From assembly GCA_050699055.1 (NCBI GenBank), contig JBOHCT010000212.1, positions 1-7,036 of the forward strand: a stretch of 7,036 nt of DNA, in the 5' to 3' direction. Below the pieces are notes generated by a model that saw only the letters and a list, made by a program, of their open reading frames with translations, ran no database searches and had not been told where the DNA came from. Source of the stretch: JBOHCT01 sp050699055 (GTDB lineage: Bacteria; Actinomycetota; Actinomycetes; Streptosporangiales; JBOHCT01). Made by a program: the position numbers and the translations under genes. Shown one piece after another: positions 1 to 5,307 of this stretch (position 1 is the stretch's first letter; each line of letters starts with the position of its first letter).

Positions 1-105
1 GAGCGCCTCGCCTAGAGGCGCGACCAGCCAACACTGAGCGCCTCGCCTAGAGGCGCGACCAGCCAACACTGAGCGCCTCGCCTAGAGGCGCGACCAGCCA
101 ACACT
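1..105. repeat. 35-bp tandem repeat with hairpin core, 3 exact copies
   Basis: Three identical 35-bp units lie head to tail at 1-35, 36-70 and 71-105. Each holds a perfect 7-bp inverted repeat, GCGCCTC and GAGGCGC, around a GCCTA loop, followed by a linker containing CGACCAGCCAACACT. A degenerate fourth copy begins at 106 (GAGCGGCTGGCCTGA) and fades by about 134. The first unit starts at base 1, so the array may continue outside the window. No reading frame with actinobacterial codon bias crosses it. It is not a CRISPR: the units abut and there are no variable spacers. Function unknown; possibilities are a protein-binding array, repeated RNA hairpins or a replication-slippage minisatellite. 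Confidence 0.95.
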
Positions 106-219
106 GAGCGGCTGGCCTGACGAGCGGCCCGGCACGGCAGGATCCGTATTTGTGGTCCGCGGGCCCAGAAAACTGCCGGCTGCGACCATCGACCCGGATC
201 TGCGGGTGTGGCGGGGCGC

Positions 220-355
220 TCAGGGAGCCGCGGCGATCGCTCAGGCAGGCACGGCGGGGGCGCTCAGGCAGGCACGGCGGGGGCGCTCAGGCAGGCACGG
301 CGGGGGCGCTCAGGCAGGCACGGCGGGGGCGCTCAGGCAGGCACGGCGGGGCGGA
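220..355. repeat. 23-bp tandem minisatellite, 5 copies plus a degenerate one
   Basis: Units start with TCAGGCAGGCACGG at 241, 264, 287, 310 and 333, a strict 23-bp period. The last unit has lost one G. A degenerate copy (TCAGGGAGCCGCGG) starts at 220. The near identity of the copies points to recent slippage expansion. Because 23 is not a multiple of 3, any reading frame across the array changes frame at every unit, which argues against coding. Copy number is probably variable between strains (inference). Confidence 0.93.
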
Positions 356-498
356 TCACGGGAGGTGGGCAGGCGCGCTGAGGAGGCTGCCGAGCGCGAG
401 GGACGCGTGTAACAAAAAGGTAGCGACAGGGGGGTTGTCAGGGACGCGCGCCTGGGGCACTCTCTCCCCAAGAGCAGTCGAGCGCGGGGAGGCCCCTG
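356..498 (+). promoter_or_regulatory. candidate promoter and leader of the DUF4287 gene
   Basis: The stretch between the minisatellite and the first gene has no supported ORF. It holds a possible promoter: TTGTCA at 435-440 (5 of 6 to TTGACA), a 17-bp spacer, then CACTCT at 458-463, a weak TANNNT match. That would give a start near 470. A small inverted repeat, TGGGG (453-457) with CCCCA (466-470), overlaps the -10. The leader ends in the ribosome site GGGGAGG at 486-492. The promoter call is an inference from spacing and -35 quality only. Confidence 0.3.
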
Positions 499-732
499 AT
501 GTGCATGCACCACTCGCAGGAGACGCACCGCAACCTCGTCGCCCGCATACCGAAGGTGACGGGCAGAGAGCTCCCGGAGTGGTTTGTCTGTATCGAGCGA
601 GGACCGGCCTTCCTTCGTATGGAGGAGCGGGTCAACTGGCTGGCTGACGAGCACGACCTGCCGCACGGCTTCGCCTCAGTGATCGTCCACGAGCACGAGC
701 GCCGCCGCGCCACGACGCGGCTGGCGAGCTGA
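499..732 (+). CDS. DUF4287-type small protein
   Basis: A 77-residue soluble protein. The pattern RIPKVTGRELPEW (16-28), ...ERGPAF...MEERVNWL (33-48) and LPHGFASVIVHEHERRRA (54-71) matches my recollection of short actinobacterial DUF4287 proteins: an N-terminal 'VTGRxLxEW' helix, then a 'WLxxxHxLxHGxAxxIVHE' segment. The biochemical role of the family is unknown to me. The ATG at 499 is preceded by GGGGAGG at 486-492 with 6-nt spacing; a second in-frame ATG at 505 would be 12 nt away, so 499 is preferred. No signal peptide or membrane segment is visible. The gene stands alone between the minisatellite and the PPOX gene, which has its own promoter. Confidence 0.82.
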   Translation: MCMHHSQETHRNLVARIPKVTGRELPEWFVCIERGPAFLRMEERVNWLADEHDLPHGFASVIVHEHERRRATTRLAS

Positions 733-813
733 GCTTCCGCCCGGTCGACGCCAACCCCCAGGGCGCCGACAGTGGGCGCGCGGGCTCGGCGGTCCATTGC
801 AGGAGGTGTCTCG

Positions 814-837
814 ATGGGCGGGGGGCGCGCCCGTTAG
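814..837 (+). other. possible 7-codon leader ORF in frame with the PPOX gene
   Basis: A near-perfect Shine-Dalgarno site, AGGAGGT (801-807), lies 6 nt before an ATG at 814. The ATG opens MGGGRAR and ends at TAG 835-837. It is in the same frame as the GTG at 847, so without that TAG the PPOX protein would start here. Either this is a leader peptide, a former start cut off by a stop, or chance. The TAG is also the first half of the -10 box TAGGGT. A perfect 10-bp palindrome GGGCGCGCCC sits at 823-832. Confidence 0.25.
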
Positions 838-840
838 GGT
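835..840 (+). promoter_or_regulatory. -10 box TAGGGT for a leaderless transcript
   Basis: TAGGGT fits the actinobacterial TANNNT -10 and ends 6 bases before the GTG at 847, so transcription would begin at the start codon itself. No convincing -35 is seen near 812-818. The palindrome GGGCGCGCCC directly upstream (823-832) could be a regulator site (inference). Confidence 0.5.
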
Positions 841-846
841 CGGAGG

Positions 847-1257
847 GTGGATTCTCAGCAAGCCGCGCGTTTCCTGCGTACCCACCACCATGGAGTGATG
901 GCCACCTACCGTGGCGACGGACGTCCCCAGCTTTCGCCCGTGCTTTGCACGGCCGACGATTCCCCGCGGGTACTCGTCAGCTCCCGTGAGACCGCCATGA
1001 AGGTACGCAACCTGCGCCGCGACCCCCGCGTGACGCTCTGCGTGATACCTGACCAGTTCTTCGGCGACTGGGTCCAGGTCGAGGGAAGCGCCGAAATCGT
1101 GGCGCTCCCGGAGGCCATGGACCTCCTCATCGACTACTACCGGCGCGTGGCCGGTGAACATTCCGACTGGGACGACTACCGCGCCGCCATGAAACGGGAG
1201 CGACGCGTCATCGTACGTTTCTCCATCGAGCGCGCCGGGCCCGACGCGGCCGGCTAG
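847..1257 (+). CDS. PPOX-class F420/flavin-dependent oxidoreductase
   Basis: A 136-residue single-domain split-barrel protein of the pyridoxamine 5'-phosphate oxidase-like superfamily, closest in pattern to the small actinobacterial PPOX-class F420-dependent proteins (TIGR03618/Rv1155 type). Visible family marks are an N-terminal helix ending in HHHGVMATYRGDGRPQLSPV (13-32), the strand/turn RVLVSSRETAMKVRNLRRDP (41-60) and DWVQVEGSAEIV (74-85). Such proteins bind F420 or FMN as dimers and reduce cytosolic substrates; the substrate here cannot be told. The start is GTG at 847: GGAGG at 842-846 touches it and is too close for normal use, while TAGGGT at 835-840 is ideally placed for leaderless expression. 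It converges on the Bax1-I gene with a 34-bp gap and no clear terminator between. Confidence 0.88.
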   Translation: MDSQQAARFLRTHHHGVMATYRGDGRPQLSPVLCTADDSPRVLVSSRETAMKVRNLRRDPRVTLCVIPDQFFGDWVQVEGSAEIVALPEAMDLLIDYYRRVAGEHSDWDDYRAAMKRERRVIVRFSIERAGPDAAG

Positions 1258-1291
1258 AAACCGTGCAAATAGGACGCTGACGCTGCGCCCG

Positions 1292-2068
1292 CTAATCTCG
1301 GAGGTAGCTCAGCAGGCGCAGGATCTCGAGGTAGATCCAGACCAGGGTGAGGGTCAGGCCGAACGCCGCGACCCACGCCTCGCGCTGGGGAGCCCCCCGG
1401 CGCACCCCGTGTTCGATCGAGGCGAAGTCCAGCGCGAGAAAGAGGCAGCCCACCACGATCGCGACGAGGCTGAAGGCAATGCCCAGCGGCGTATCGGCAC
1501 GAATGCCTATACCGGTGGGGAGGAAGATCCGCGCGACCAGATTCACGATCATCAGCCCGACGAGGGCGAAGCCAGCTCCCACGACGATCTTGGTGAACTT
1601 CGGCGTCACCCGGATACGACCGCTCGCGTAAACGGCCAGCATGCCCACGAAGGCGAGCACCGTCCCCAGGATCGCCTGGACGACGATCCCCGCGTACGCG
1701 CTTTCGTACACATGACTGACGACTCCGAGGACGACGCCCTCGGCGGCCGCGTACGCGAGAATCGGCGCGGGGTTGGCGGACCGGCGGAAGATGATGTACA
1801 TCGCGAGCCCGAAGCCCACGAGCAGGGCGACGATCGCGACGCCGAGACCGAGATTGAGCACCCATGACGCGGCCCCGGCGACCAGCAGCACGCCGAGCGT
1901 CGCCGCCGTGCGCATGACGACGTCGTCGTAGGTCATCGCGCGCGGCGGTGTATAGGCCGGGGCGGCGTACATCCGCTCGAGCCGCTCGGCGCTCGGCACG
2001 TCGGAGGTCGCGTAACCCCCGCGACTGAACGCACCGCGCCGGCCGAGCACCGGGTTCCTGCTCTGCAT
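1292..2068 (-). CDS. Bax inhibitor-1/YccA family membrane protein
   Basis: A 258-residue integral membrane protein of the actinobacterial Bax1-I/YccA (BI-1-like, TMBIM) family. It opens with the family's usual MQSRNPVLGRRGAF and a flexible cytosolic tail to about residue 50. Seven hydrophobic segments follow, roughly at 54-72, 74-95, 103-121, 124-147, 160-182, 194-214 and 234-255. The conserved C-terminal block LALDFASIEHGV (211-222) contains the acidic residue D214, which may belong to the acidic pair linked to a pH-sensitive Ca2+ leak in homologues such as BsYetJ (family knowledge, not shown here). ATG 2068 is preferred over GTG 2092 because GAGGAGG lies 4 nt before it, and because the -10 TAGGCT at 2101-2096 would start the transcript at about 2089. 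Physiological role in Actinobacteria is unclear; it appears monocistronic. Confidence 0.93.
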   Translation of the reverse strand: MQSRNPVLGRRGAFSRGGYATSDVPSAERLERMYAAPAYTPPRAMTYDDVVMRTAATLGVLLVAGAASWVLNLGLGVAIVALLVGFGLAMYIIFRRSANPAPILAYAAAEGVVLGVVSHVYESAYAGIVVQAILGTVLAFVGMLAVYASGRIRVTPKFTKIVVGAGFALVGLMIVNLVARIFLPTGIGIRADTPLGIAFSLVAIVVGCLFLALDFASIEHGVRRGAPQREAWVAAFGLTLTLVWIYLEILRLLSYLRD

Positions 2069-2095
2069 GGGGCCTCCTCGAGGACTGCTCACCGT

Positions 2096-2101
2096 AGCCT
2101 A
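2096..2101 (-). promoter_or_regulatory. -10 box TAGGCT of the Bax1-I gene
   Basis: On the minus strand TAGGCT matches TANNNT. With a start 6-7 bases downstream (about 2089), the leader would be about 21 nt and would contain the GAGGAGG site before ATG 2068. No recognisable -35 is seen. Confidence 0.45.
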
Positions 2102-2138
2102 ACCGGTCGAGGGACCGCCGCGTCCGGCACGACCGGGA

Positions 2139-2151
2139 GGCCCGAAGGGCC
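2139..2151 (-). terminator. small GC hairpin downstream of the tRNA
   Basis: GGCCC (2139-2143) and GGGCC (2147-2151) form a 5-bp stem with a 3-nt loop, about 50 nt past the 3' end of the tRNA. There is no T tract, so it is at best a weak actinobacterial-style terminator or processing structure. Confidence 0.25.
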
Positions 2152-2202
2152 GGCGCCCGCGAGGTTCACCAAAGAGTGCTGAGCCCGTCGGGAACGCGAG
2201 AG

Positions 2203-2275
2203 TGCCCCCGGTCGGACTCGAACCGACACTTTGACCCTTTTAGGGGGCCTGCCTCTCCCTTTGGGCTACGGGGAC
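2203..2275 (-). tRNA. Short tRNA, apparent anticodon TAA (identity uncertain)
   Basis: The 73-nt minus-strand sequence folds as a full cloverleaf. The acceptor stem is GTCCCCG (2275-2269) with CGGGGGC (2210-2204), one G-U pair, and A73 at 2203; no CCA is encoded. T8/A9 are followed by a D arm with a 3-bp stem (GCC/GGC) and GG in the loop. The anticodon stem is GGCCC/GGGTC (one G-U) with loop CCTAAAA (2244-2238). A 5-nt variable loop follows, then the T arm GTCGG-TTCGAGT-CCGAC (2227-2211), which is perfect. Taken literally the anticodon is TAA (2242-2240), which would read the UUA codon. Bacterial tRNA-Leu, however, has a long variable arm, absent here, and position 33 is C instead of the near-universal U. 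A decoding tRNA with unusual identity, a tRNA-like RNA or a decaying copy are all possible. The fold is certain; the amino acid is not. Confidence 0.75.
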
Positions 2276-2426
2276 GGCGCGTGACCACGAAAGCACAGCA
2301 TCATCCATGCCGTAAAAGATCCAGCACCGCGCGTTGGGCCTACTCAACGGGAGTGTGACGTAAACGTGATATGCGTTGAAGAAGGCTGACCATAACTGGA
2401 CAGAAGACCGGGCCGTGAATGCCCAG
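2276..2426. other. intergenic spacer between the tRNA and the methyltransferase gene
   Basis: About 150 bp upstream of the tRNA and downstream of the lipid methyltransferase gene. It is less GC-rich than its surroundings. A weak stem CGTTG/CAACG is present around 2333-2350. I see no strong terminator and no convincing -10/-35 pair for the tRNA, so it may be transcribed from a poorly matching promoter here or by read-through from the upstream operon. Confidence 0.3.
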
Positions 2427-3722
2427 CTATTCCGTTCGGGTAAGAGGTATGTCACTTCGGCCGTCCTCGTGCCGGCGCACGGCGAGCACCTGGTTGGCAC
2501 CGAGCCGGCCGGCTTCGAAGGCGAGCGCCGACCCCGTCATGTACAACAGCCACGCACGGGCACGACCAGGCGAGGTGAGCGCCGCGCACTCCTCCCAGTG
2601 CTCCCGGAGGCCCGCGACCCAGCGCCGCAGGGTCAGGGCGTAGTGGTCACGCAGGGCCTCGACGTCGCGGACCTCGAACCCGGCCCGCTCCCACAGGTCG
2701 ATGGTCTGGCCGACCGGCAGCAGCTCCCCTCGCGGGTGCACGTAGCTGCGGACGAAGGTGGGGCGGGTCGGCGTGGGACGCTCAGGCCTGCGCGCGATCT
2801 GGTGGCTGAGCAGTCTCCCGCCGGGGCGCAGCACCCGGAACAGCGAACCCGCGTAGTCGGCGAACCGCGCCGCACCGACGTGCTCGACCTCGCCGAGGGC
2901 AGCGATGGCGTCGTACGGGCCGTCCGCGACCGCTTCGTAGTCCTGGACCCTGATCTCGATCCTGTCCTCGAGACCCGCCTCGAGCACCCGTTTCCTGGCA
3001 TCGTCGGCCTGCTCCTGTGAGAGCGTGACGCCGACGACGCGCACGTCGTACCGGCCGGCGACGTGCGTCGCGAGCGTGCCCCACCCGCAGCCGACGTCGA
3101 GCAGGCGCATGCCTGGGGCGAGCCCGAGCTTGTGCGCGACGAGATCGCACATGTCGCTCACCGCGTCGTCGAGAACGTACGACTGGTCGTCACGACGGGT
3201 CCAGTAGCCGCTCGAGTCGAACATGGACGGGCCGAGCACATACCGGTAGAAGTCGTTGCCGACACTGTAGTGAGCACTGCTGGGCGCGCCGGGGGGAGCG
3301 TCCTTGCGGCGGCCGTCATCACCCGCCGAGGACGGATCGGCCTCCTCCGGCGGGGGCTTGGGCTCGGGACCGACCGCGCCGAGCATGACCGCCGTACGAA
3401 CCAGCTCCCGCTTGTCGTCGCGGGTGAGGGTGATGCCATGGTCGCCCGCCCGCTCGACGATCCGCATGGCGGTCCGCAGGGCATCGAAGAAGTCACCGTC
3501 GACCTCCAGCTCGCCGGCGACGTAGGCACGGCCGAGGCCGAGCTCGTTCGGCTGCCACAGCAGCCGGCGCAAGGCACGCCGGTGGCTGATGACGACGCCG
3601 GGCGCGTCCGGCGGGCCGGTCTCGCTGCCGTCCCAGCCGCGGATCCGCAGCGGCAGGTCCTCGCCGAATACTCGGGTGAGGAGCGGGCCCAGGCGTCCGA
3701 CAACCCCTCCCGCGTCACGCAT
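2427..3722 (-). CDS. cyclopropane-fatty-acyl-phospholipid synthase family methyltransferase
   Basis: A 431-residue SAM-dependent methyltransferase of the CFA synthase family, UfaA1-like in layout, which methylates or cyclopropanates unsaturated acyl chains of membrane phospholipids. The N-terminal lipid-binding domain (about 1-115) carries LPLRIRGWDGSETGP and ALRRLLWQPNELGLGRAYVA. A low-complexity acidic/proline linker (about 120-150) follows, then HYSVGNDFY (151-159) and the SAM site LLDVGCGWG (207-215) with GVTLSQEQ (231-238). By comparison with E. coli Cfa, E280 (in EHVG), H307 and Y361 match catalytic or bicarbonate-site residues; the usual Cys of YSCAYW is Ser171 here (SSGYW). ATG 3722 is chosen because GAGGAAGG lies 7 nt upstream; ATG 3758 (443 aa) has only a poor site. 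It lies 70 bp downstream of ndh on the same strand, probably one operon. The exact product (cyclopropane, 10-methyl or methylene) cannot be told. Confidence 0.92.
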   Translation of the reverse strand: MRDAGGVVGRLGPLLTRVFGEDLPLRIRGWDGSETGPPDAPGVVISHRRALRRLLWQPNELGLGRAYVAGELEVDGDFFDALRTAMRIVERAGDHGITLTRDDKRELVRTAVMLGAVGPEPKPPPEEADPSSAGDDGRRKDAPPGAPSSAHYSVGNDFYRYVLGPSMFDSSGYWTRRDDQSYVLDDAVSDMCDLVAHKLGLAPGMRLLDVGCGWGTLATHVAGRYDVRVVGVTLSQEQADDARKRVLEAGLEDRIEIRVQDYEAVADGPYDAIAALGEVEHVGAARFADYAGSLFRVLRPGGRLLSHQIARRPERPTPTRPTFVRSYVHPRGELLPVGQTIDLWERAGFEVRDVEALRDHYALTLRRWVAGLREHWEECAALTSPGRARAWLLYMTGSALAFEAGRLGANQVLAVRRHEDGRSDIPLTRTE

Positions 3723-3789
3723 CGTTGGACCTTCCTCGCTCAGACGGAGCACGTTCATGGCCTCGGGCAGGGCACCTTCTCGCCCGCGA

Positions 3790-3795
3790 ACCCTA
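3790..3795 (-). promoter_or_regulatory. possible internal -10 box TAGGGT before the methyltransferase
   Basis: TAGGGT on the minus strand overlaps the TAG stop of ndh (3795-3793). A start near 3783 would give a leader of about 60 nt carrying the ribosome site GAGGAAGG. It would allow the methyltransferase to be expressed apart from ndh. With no -35 match it may be chance. Confidence 0.2.
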
Positions 3796-5157
3796 CGCCG
3801 TCTGACGCGCGGGACGCAGCCGACCGTCGTCCAACGGCGGGTGCGCCGCCTCCTCGAACTCCTCACGCGGCATGTGCAAGGTGCCCAGCGACACGACCTC
3901 GCGGCGGAAGAACAGGGCGAGGGTCCAGTCCGCGACCACACGCACCTTACGGTTGAGCGTCGGGATGCGTGACATGTGGTACGTGCGATGGACGAACCAC
4001 GCCGGCATGCCGCGGGCCTTGACGCCGTAGATCTCCGCGACCCCCTGATGCAGGCCGAGGCTCGCGACCGATCCCGCGTACGCGTGCACGTACGGCTTGA
4101 TCGGGCGCCCGCGTATCGAGGCGACGATGTTGTCGGCGAGGCGGCCGGCCTGGCGTACGGCGTGCTGCGCCGTGGGACCACAGTACTCCCCCGGCTGAGT
4201 GAGGTCGGGGACGGCCGCGCAGTCACCCCCGGTCCAGGCGTCGCTCACGTCCTGGACCGTGAGGTACTCCGTCGCCTTGACCCGGCCCTTGTCGTCCTGG
4301 GGAAGATCGGTCGCCCTGACGAGCGGGTTCGGCTTGACGCCCGCCGTCCACACGAGGGTGTCGGCGTCGAACTCGTCGCCGTCAGAGAGCACGATGTGGT
4401 GCTTCTCCGCGGACTCGAGCAAGGTGTTCAGCCGCACCTCGATGCCGCGCTCACGCAGCTGCCGGACGGTGTAGCGGCCCATGTCCTGGCTGACCGTCGG
4501 CAGCACCCGTTCGGTGGCCTCGACGAGGACCCACCGCATGTCCGAGGGGTCGATGCCGTCGTAGTACTGGCACGCGTGCCGGGCCATGTCCTCGAGCTCC
4601 GCGAGGGCCTCGACACCCGCGTACCCGGCCCCGACGACGACGAAGGTGAGCGCACGCCGGCGAACCGCCCGGTCTCCGGCCGACGCGGCGTTGTCCAGGC
4701 AGGAGAGCACACGATTGCGTAGGTAGATGGCCTCGGCCACGGTGTGGAAGCCGATGCCGCACTCGGCGAGCCCCGGGATCGGGAGCGTCCGGACGACGGA
4801 GCCGGGCGCCATGACGAGGATGTCGTAGGAGATCTCGCGCTCCGGCCCGGCGTTCGGCAGGAAACGCACCACCCGCCGGGCATGCTCAACCCGGGTGACG
4901 TGGCCGTTCAGCACCTGCGCCTCGGGCAGCACCCGGCGCAGCGGTACGACGACGTGGCGGGGCTCCAGGTTGCCGGCCGCCGCCTCCGGCAGGAACGGTT
5001 GGTACGTCATGTACGACTGCGGGTCGATCACGGTCACGGCGGCCTCATCGCGGCGCAGCTTGCCTTGCAGGCGATGCGCCGTGTACAGGCCCACGTACCC
5101 GCCGCCGATCACCAGGATGTGCGGTCGCTGAGGCAGCGTGCTCACAGGGGTACTCAC
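3793..5157 (-). CDS. ndh: type II NADH dehydrogenase-like NAD(P)/FAD oxidoreductase
   Basis: A 454-residue flavoprotein with the two-dinucleotide-fold layout of NDH-2, which passes electrons from NADH through FAD to membrane quinone without pumping protons. Motifs in order: FAD-binding VIGGGYVGL (16-24); the conserved YQPFLPEAAAG (52-62); NADH-binding VVVGAGYAGVEALAEL (173-188); WTAGVKPNP (270-278); FAD-binding TGGDCAAVPD (309-318); and the quinone-site-like AQHAVRQA (330-337). The C-terminal part (about 385-420, including WTLALFF) is the likely membrane-surface anchor. Length is typical. The start is GTG 5157, with TAGCTT placed 7 nt before it, consistent with a leaderless mRNA; GTG 5145 has no ribosome site. 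It is the first gene of a probable operon with the lipid methyltransferase. Other quinone-reducing disulfide-reductase-family enzymes are a less likely alternative. Confidence 0.92.
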   Translation of the reverse strand: MSTPVSTLPQRPHILVIGGGYVGLYTAHRLQGKLRRDEAAVTVIDPQSYMTYQPFLPEAAAGNLEPRHVVVPLRRVLPEAQVLNGHVTRVEHARRVVRFLPNAGPEREISYDILVMAPGSVVRTLPIPGLAECGIGFHTVAEAIYLRNRVLSCLDNAASAGDRAVRRRALTFVVVGAGYAGVEALAELEDMARHACQYYDGIDPSDMRWVLVEATERVLPTVSQDMGRYTVRQLRERGIEVRLNTLLESAEKHHIVLSDGDEFDADTLVWTAGVKPNPLVRATDLPQDDKGRVKATEYLTVQDVSDAWTGGDCAAVPDLTQPGEYCGPTAQHAVRQAGRLADNIVASIRGRPIKPYVHAYAGSVASLGLHQGVAEIYGVKARGMPAWFVHRTYHMSRIPTLNRKVRVVADWTLALFFRREVVSLGTLHMPREEFEEAAHPPLDDGRLRPARQTA

Positions 5158-5164
5158 AGCCCTG

Positions 5165-5170
5165 AAGCTA
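5165..5170 (-). promoter_or_regulatory. -10 box TAGCTT for leaderless ndh
   Basis: TAGCTT on the minus strand (5170-5165) fits TANNNT and is followed by 7 nt (CAGGGCT) and then the GTG at 5157. The expected transcription start coincides with the start codon. The region 16 bp upstream reads TCTGAA, a poor -35. Confidence 0.5.
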
Positions 5171-5232
5171 CCCGCGCGGCGGATCCTTCAGACACCCGCG
5201 GCGCGCGACCTCCCGGGCGCCTCACGTCCGTC

Positions 5233-5298
5233 CAAGATCCGCGTCAGCGGTCGGAGAGCGGAGGATACTGCGCTCCCGGACCAGACAGGCGGATCTTG
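5233..5298 (-). terminator. 66-bp two-tier hairpin between udgB and ndh
   Basis: Outer arms CAAGATCCGC (5233-5242) and GCGGATCTTG (5289-5298) are a perfect 10-bp inverted repeat. Inside, GGTCGGAGAGCG (5249-5260) and CGCTCCCGGACC (5271-5282) pair at 10 of 12 positions around a 10-nt loop, with a symmetric 6 x 6 internal loop between the tiers. It begins 9 nt past the udgB stop on the minus strand, so a terminator for udgB is the simplest reading. No T run follows. It also ends about 60 bp before the ndh promoter, so a regulatory role for ndh is possible. Confidence 0.5.
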
Positions 5299-5307
5299 CA
5301 GAGCTCC

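Noticed and set aside
1..355. CRISPR array
   Set aside because: The repeats are contiguous, without spacers of constant length and variable sequence, and there are no cas genes.
150..647. 165-codon plus-strand ORF across the minisatellite
   Set aside because: It runs through 23-bp repeats that shift frame each unit, has no codon bias and overlaps the DUF4287 gene in another frame.
1258..1291. terminator between the convergent PPOX and Bax1-I genes
   Set aside because: The 34-bp gap has no stem longer than a few bases and no T run on either strand.
1254..1865. 203-codon minus-strand ORF
   Set aside because: Alternate frame of the Bax1-I gene, Arg-rich, while the other frame shows seven clear membrane segments.
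2176..2358. 60-codon plus-strand ORF with CPRSDSNRHFDPFRG
   Set aside because: This is the antisense of the tRNA at 2203-2275; such proteins are well-known artefacts of tRNA genes.
3063..3956. 297-codon plus-strand ORF
   Set aside because: Antisense shadow of the methyltransferase gene with no family signature.
2427..4226. 599-codon extension of the lipid methyltransferase into the ndh gene
   Set aside because: The added N-terminal part is the out-of-frame shadow of ndh, very Arg/Ser-rich; the family's conserved N-terminus and a good ribosome site start at 3722.
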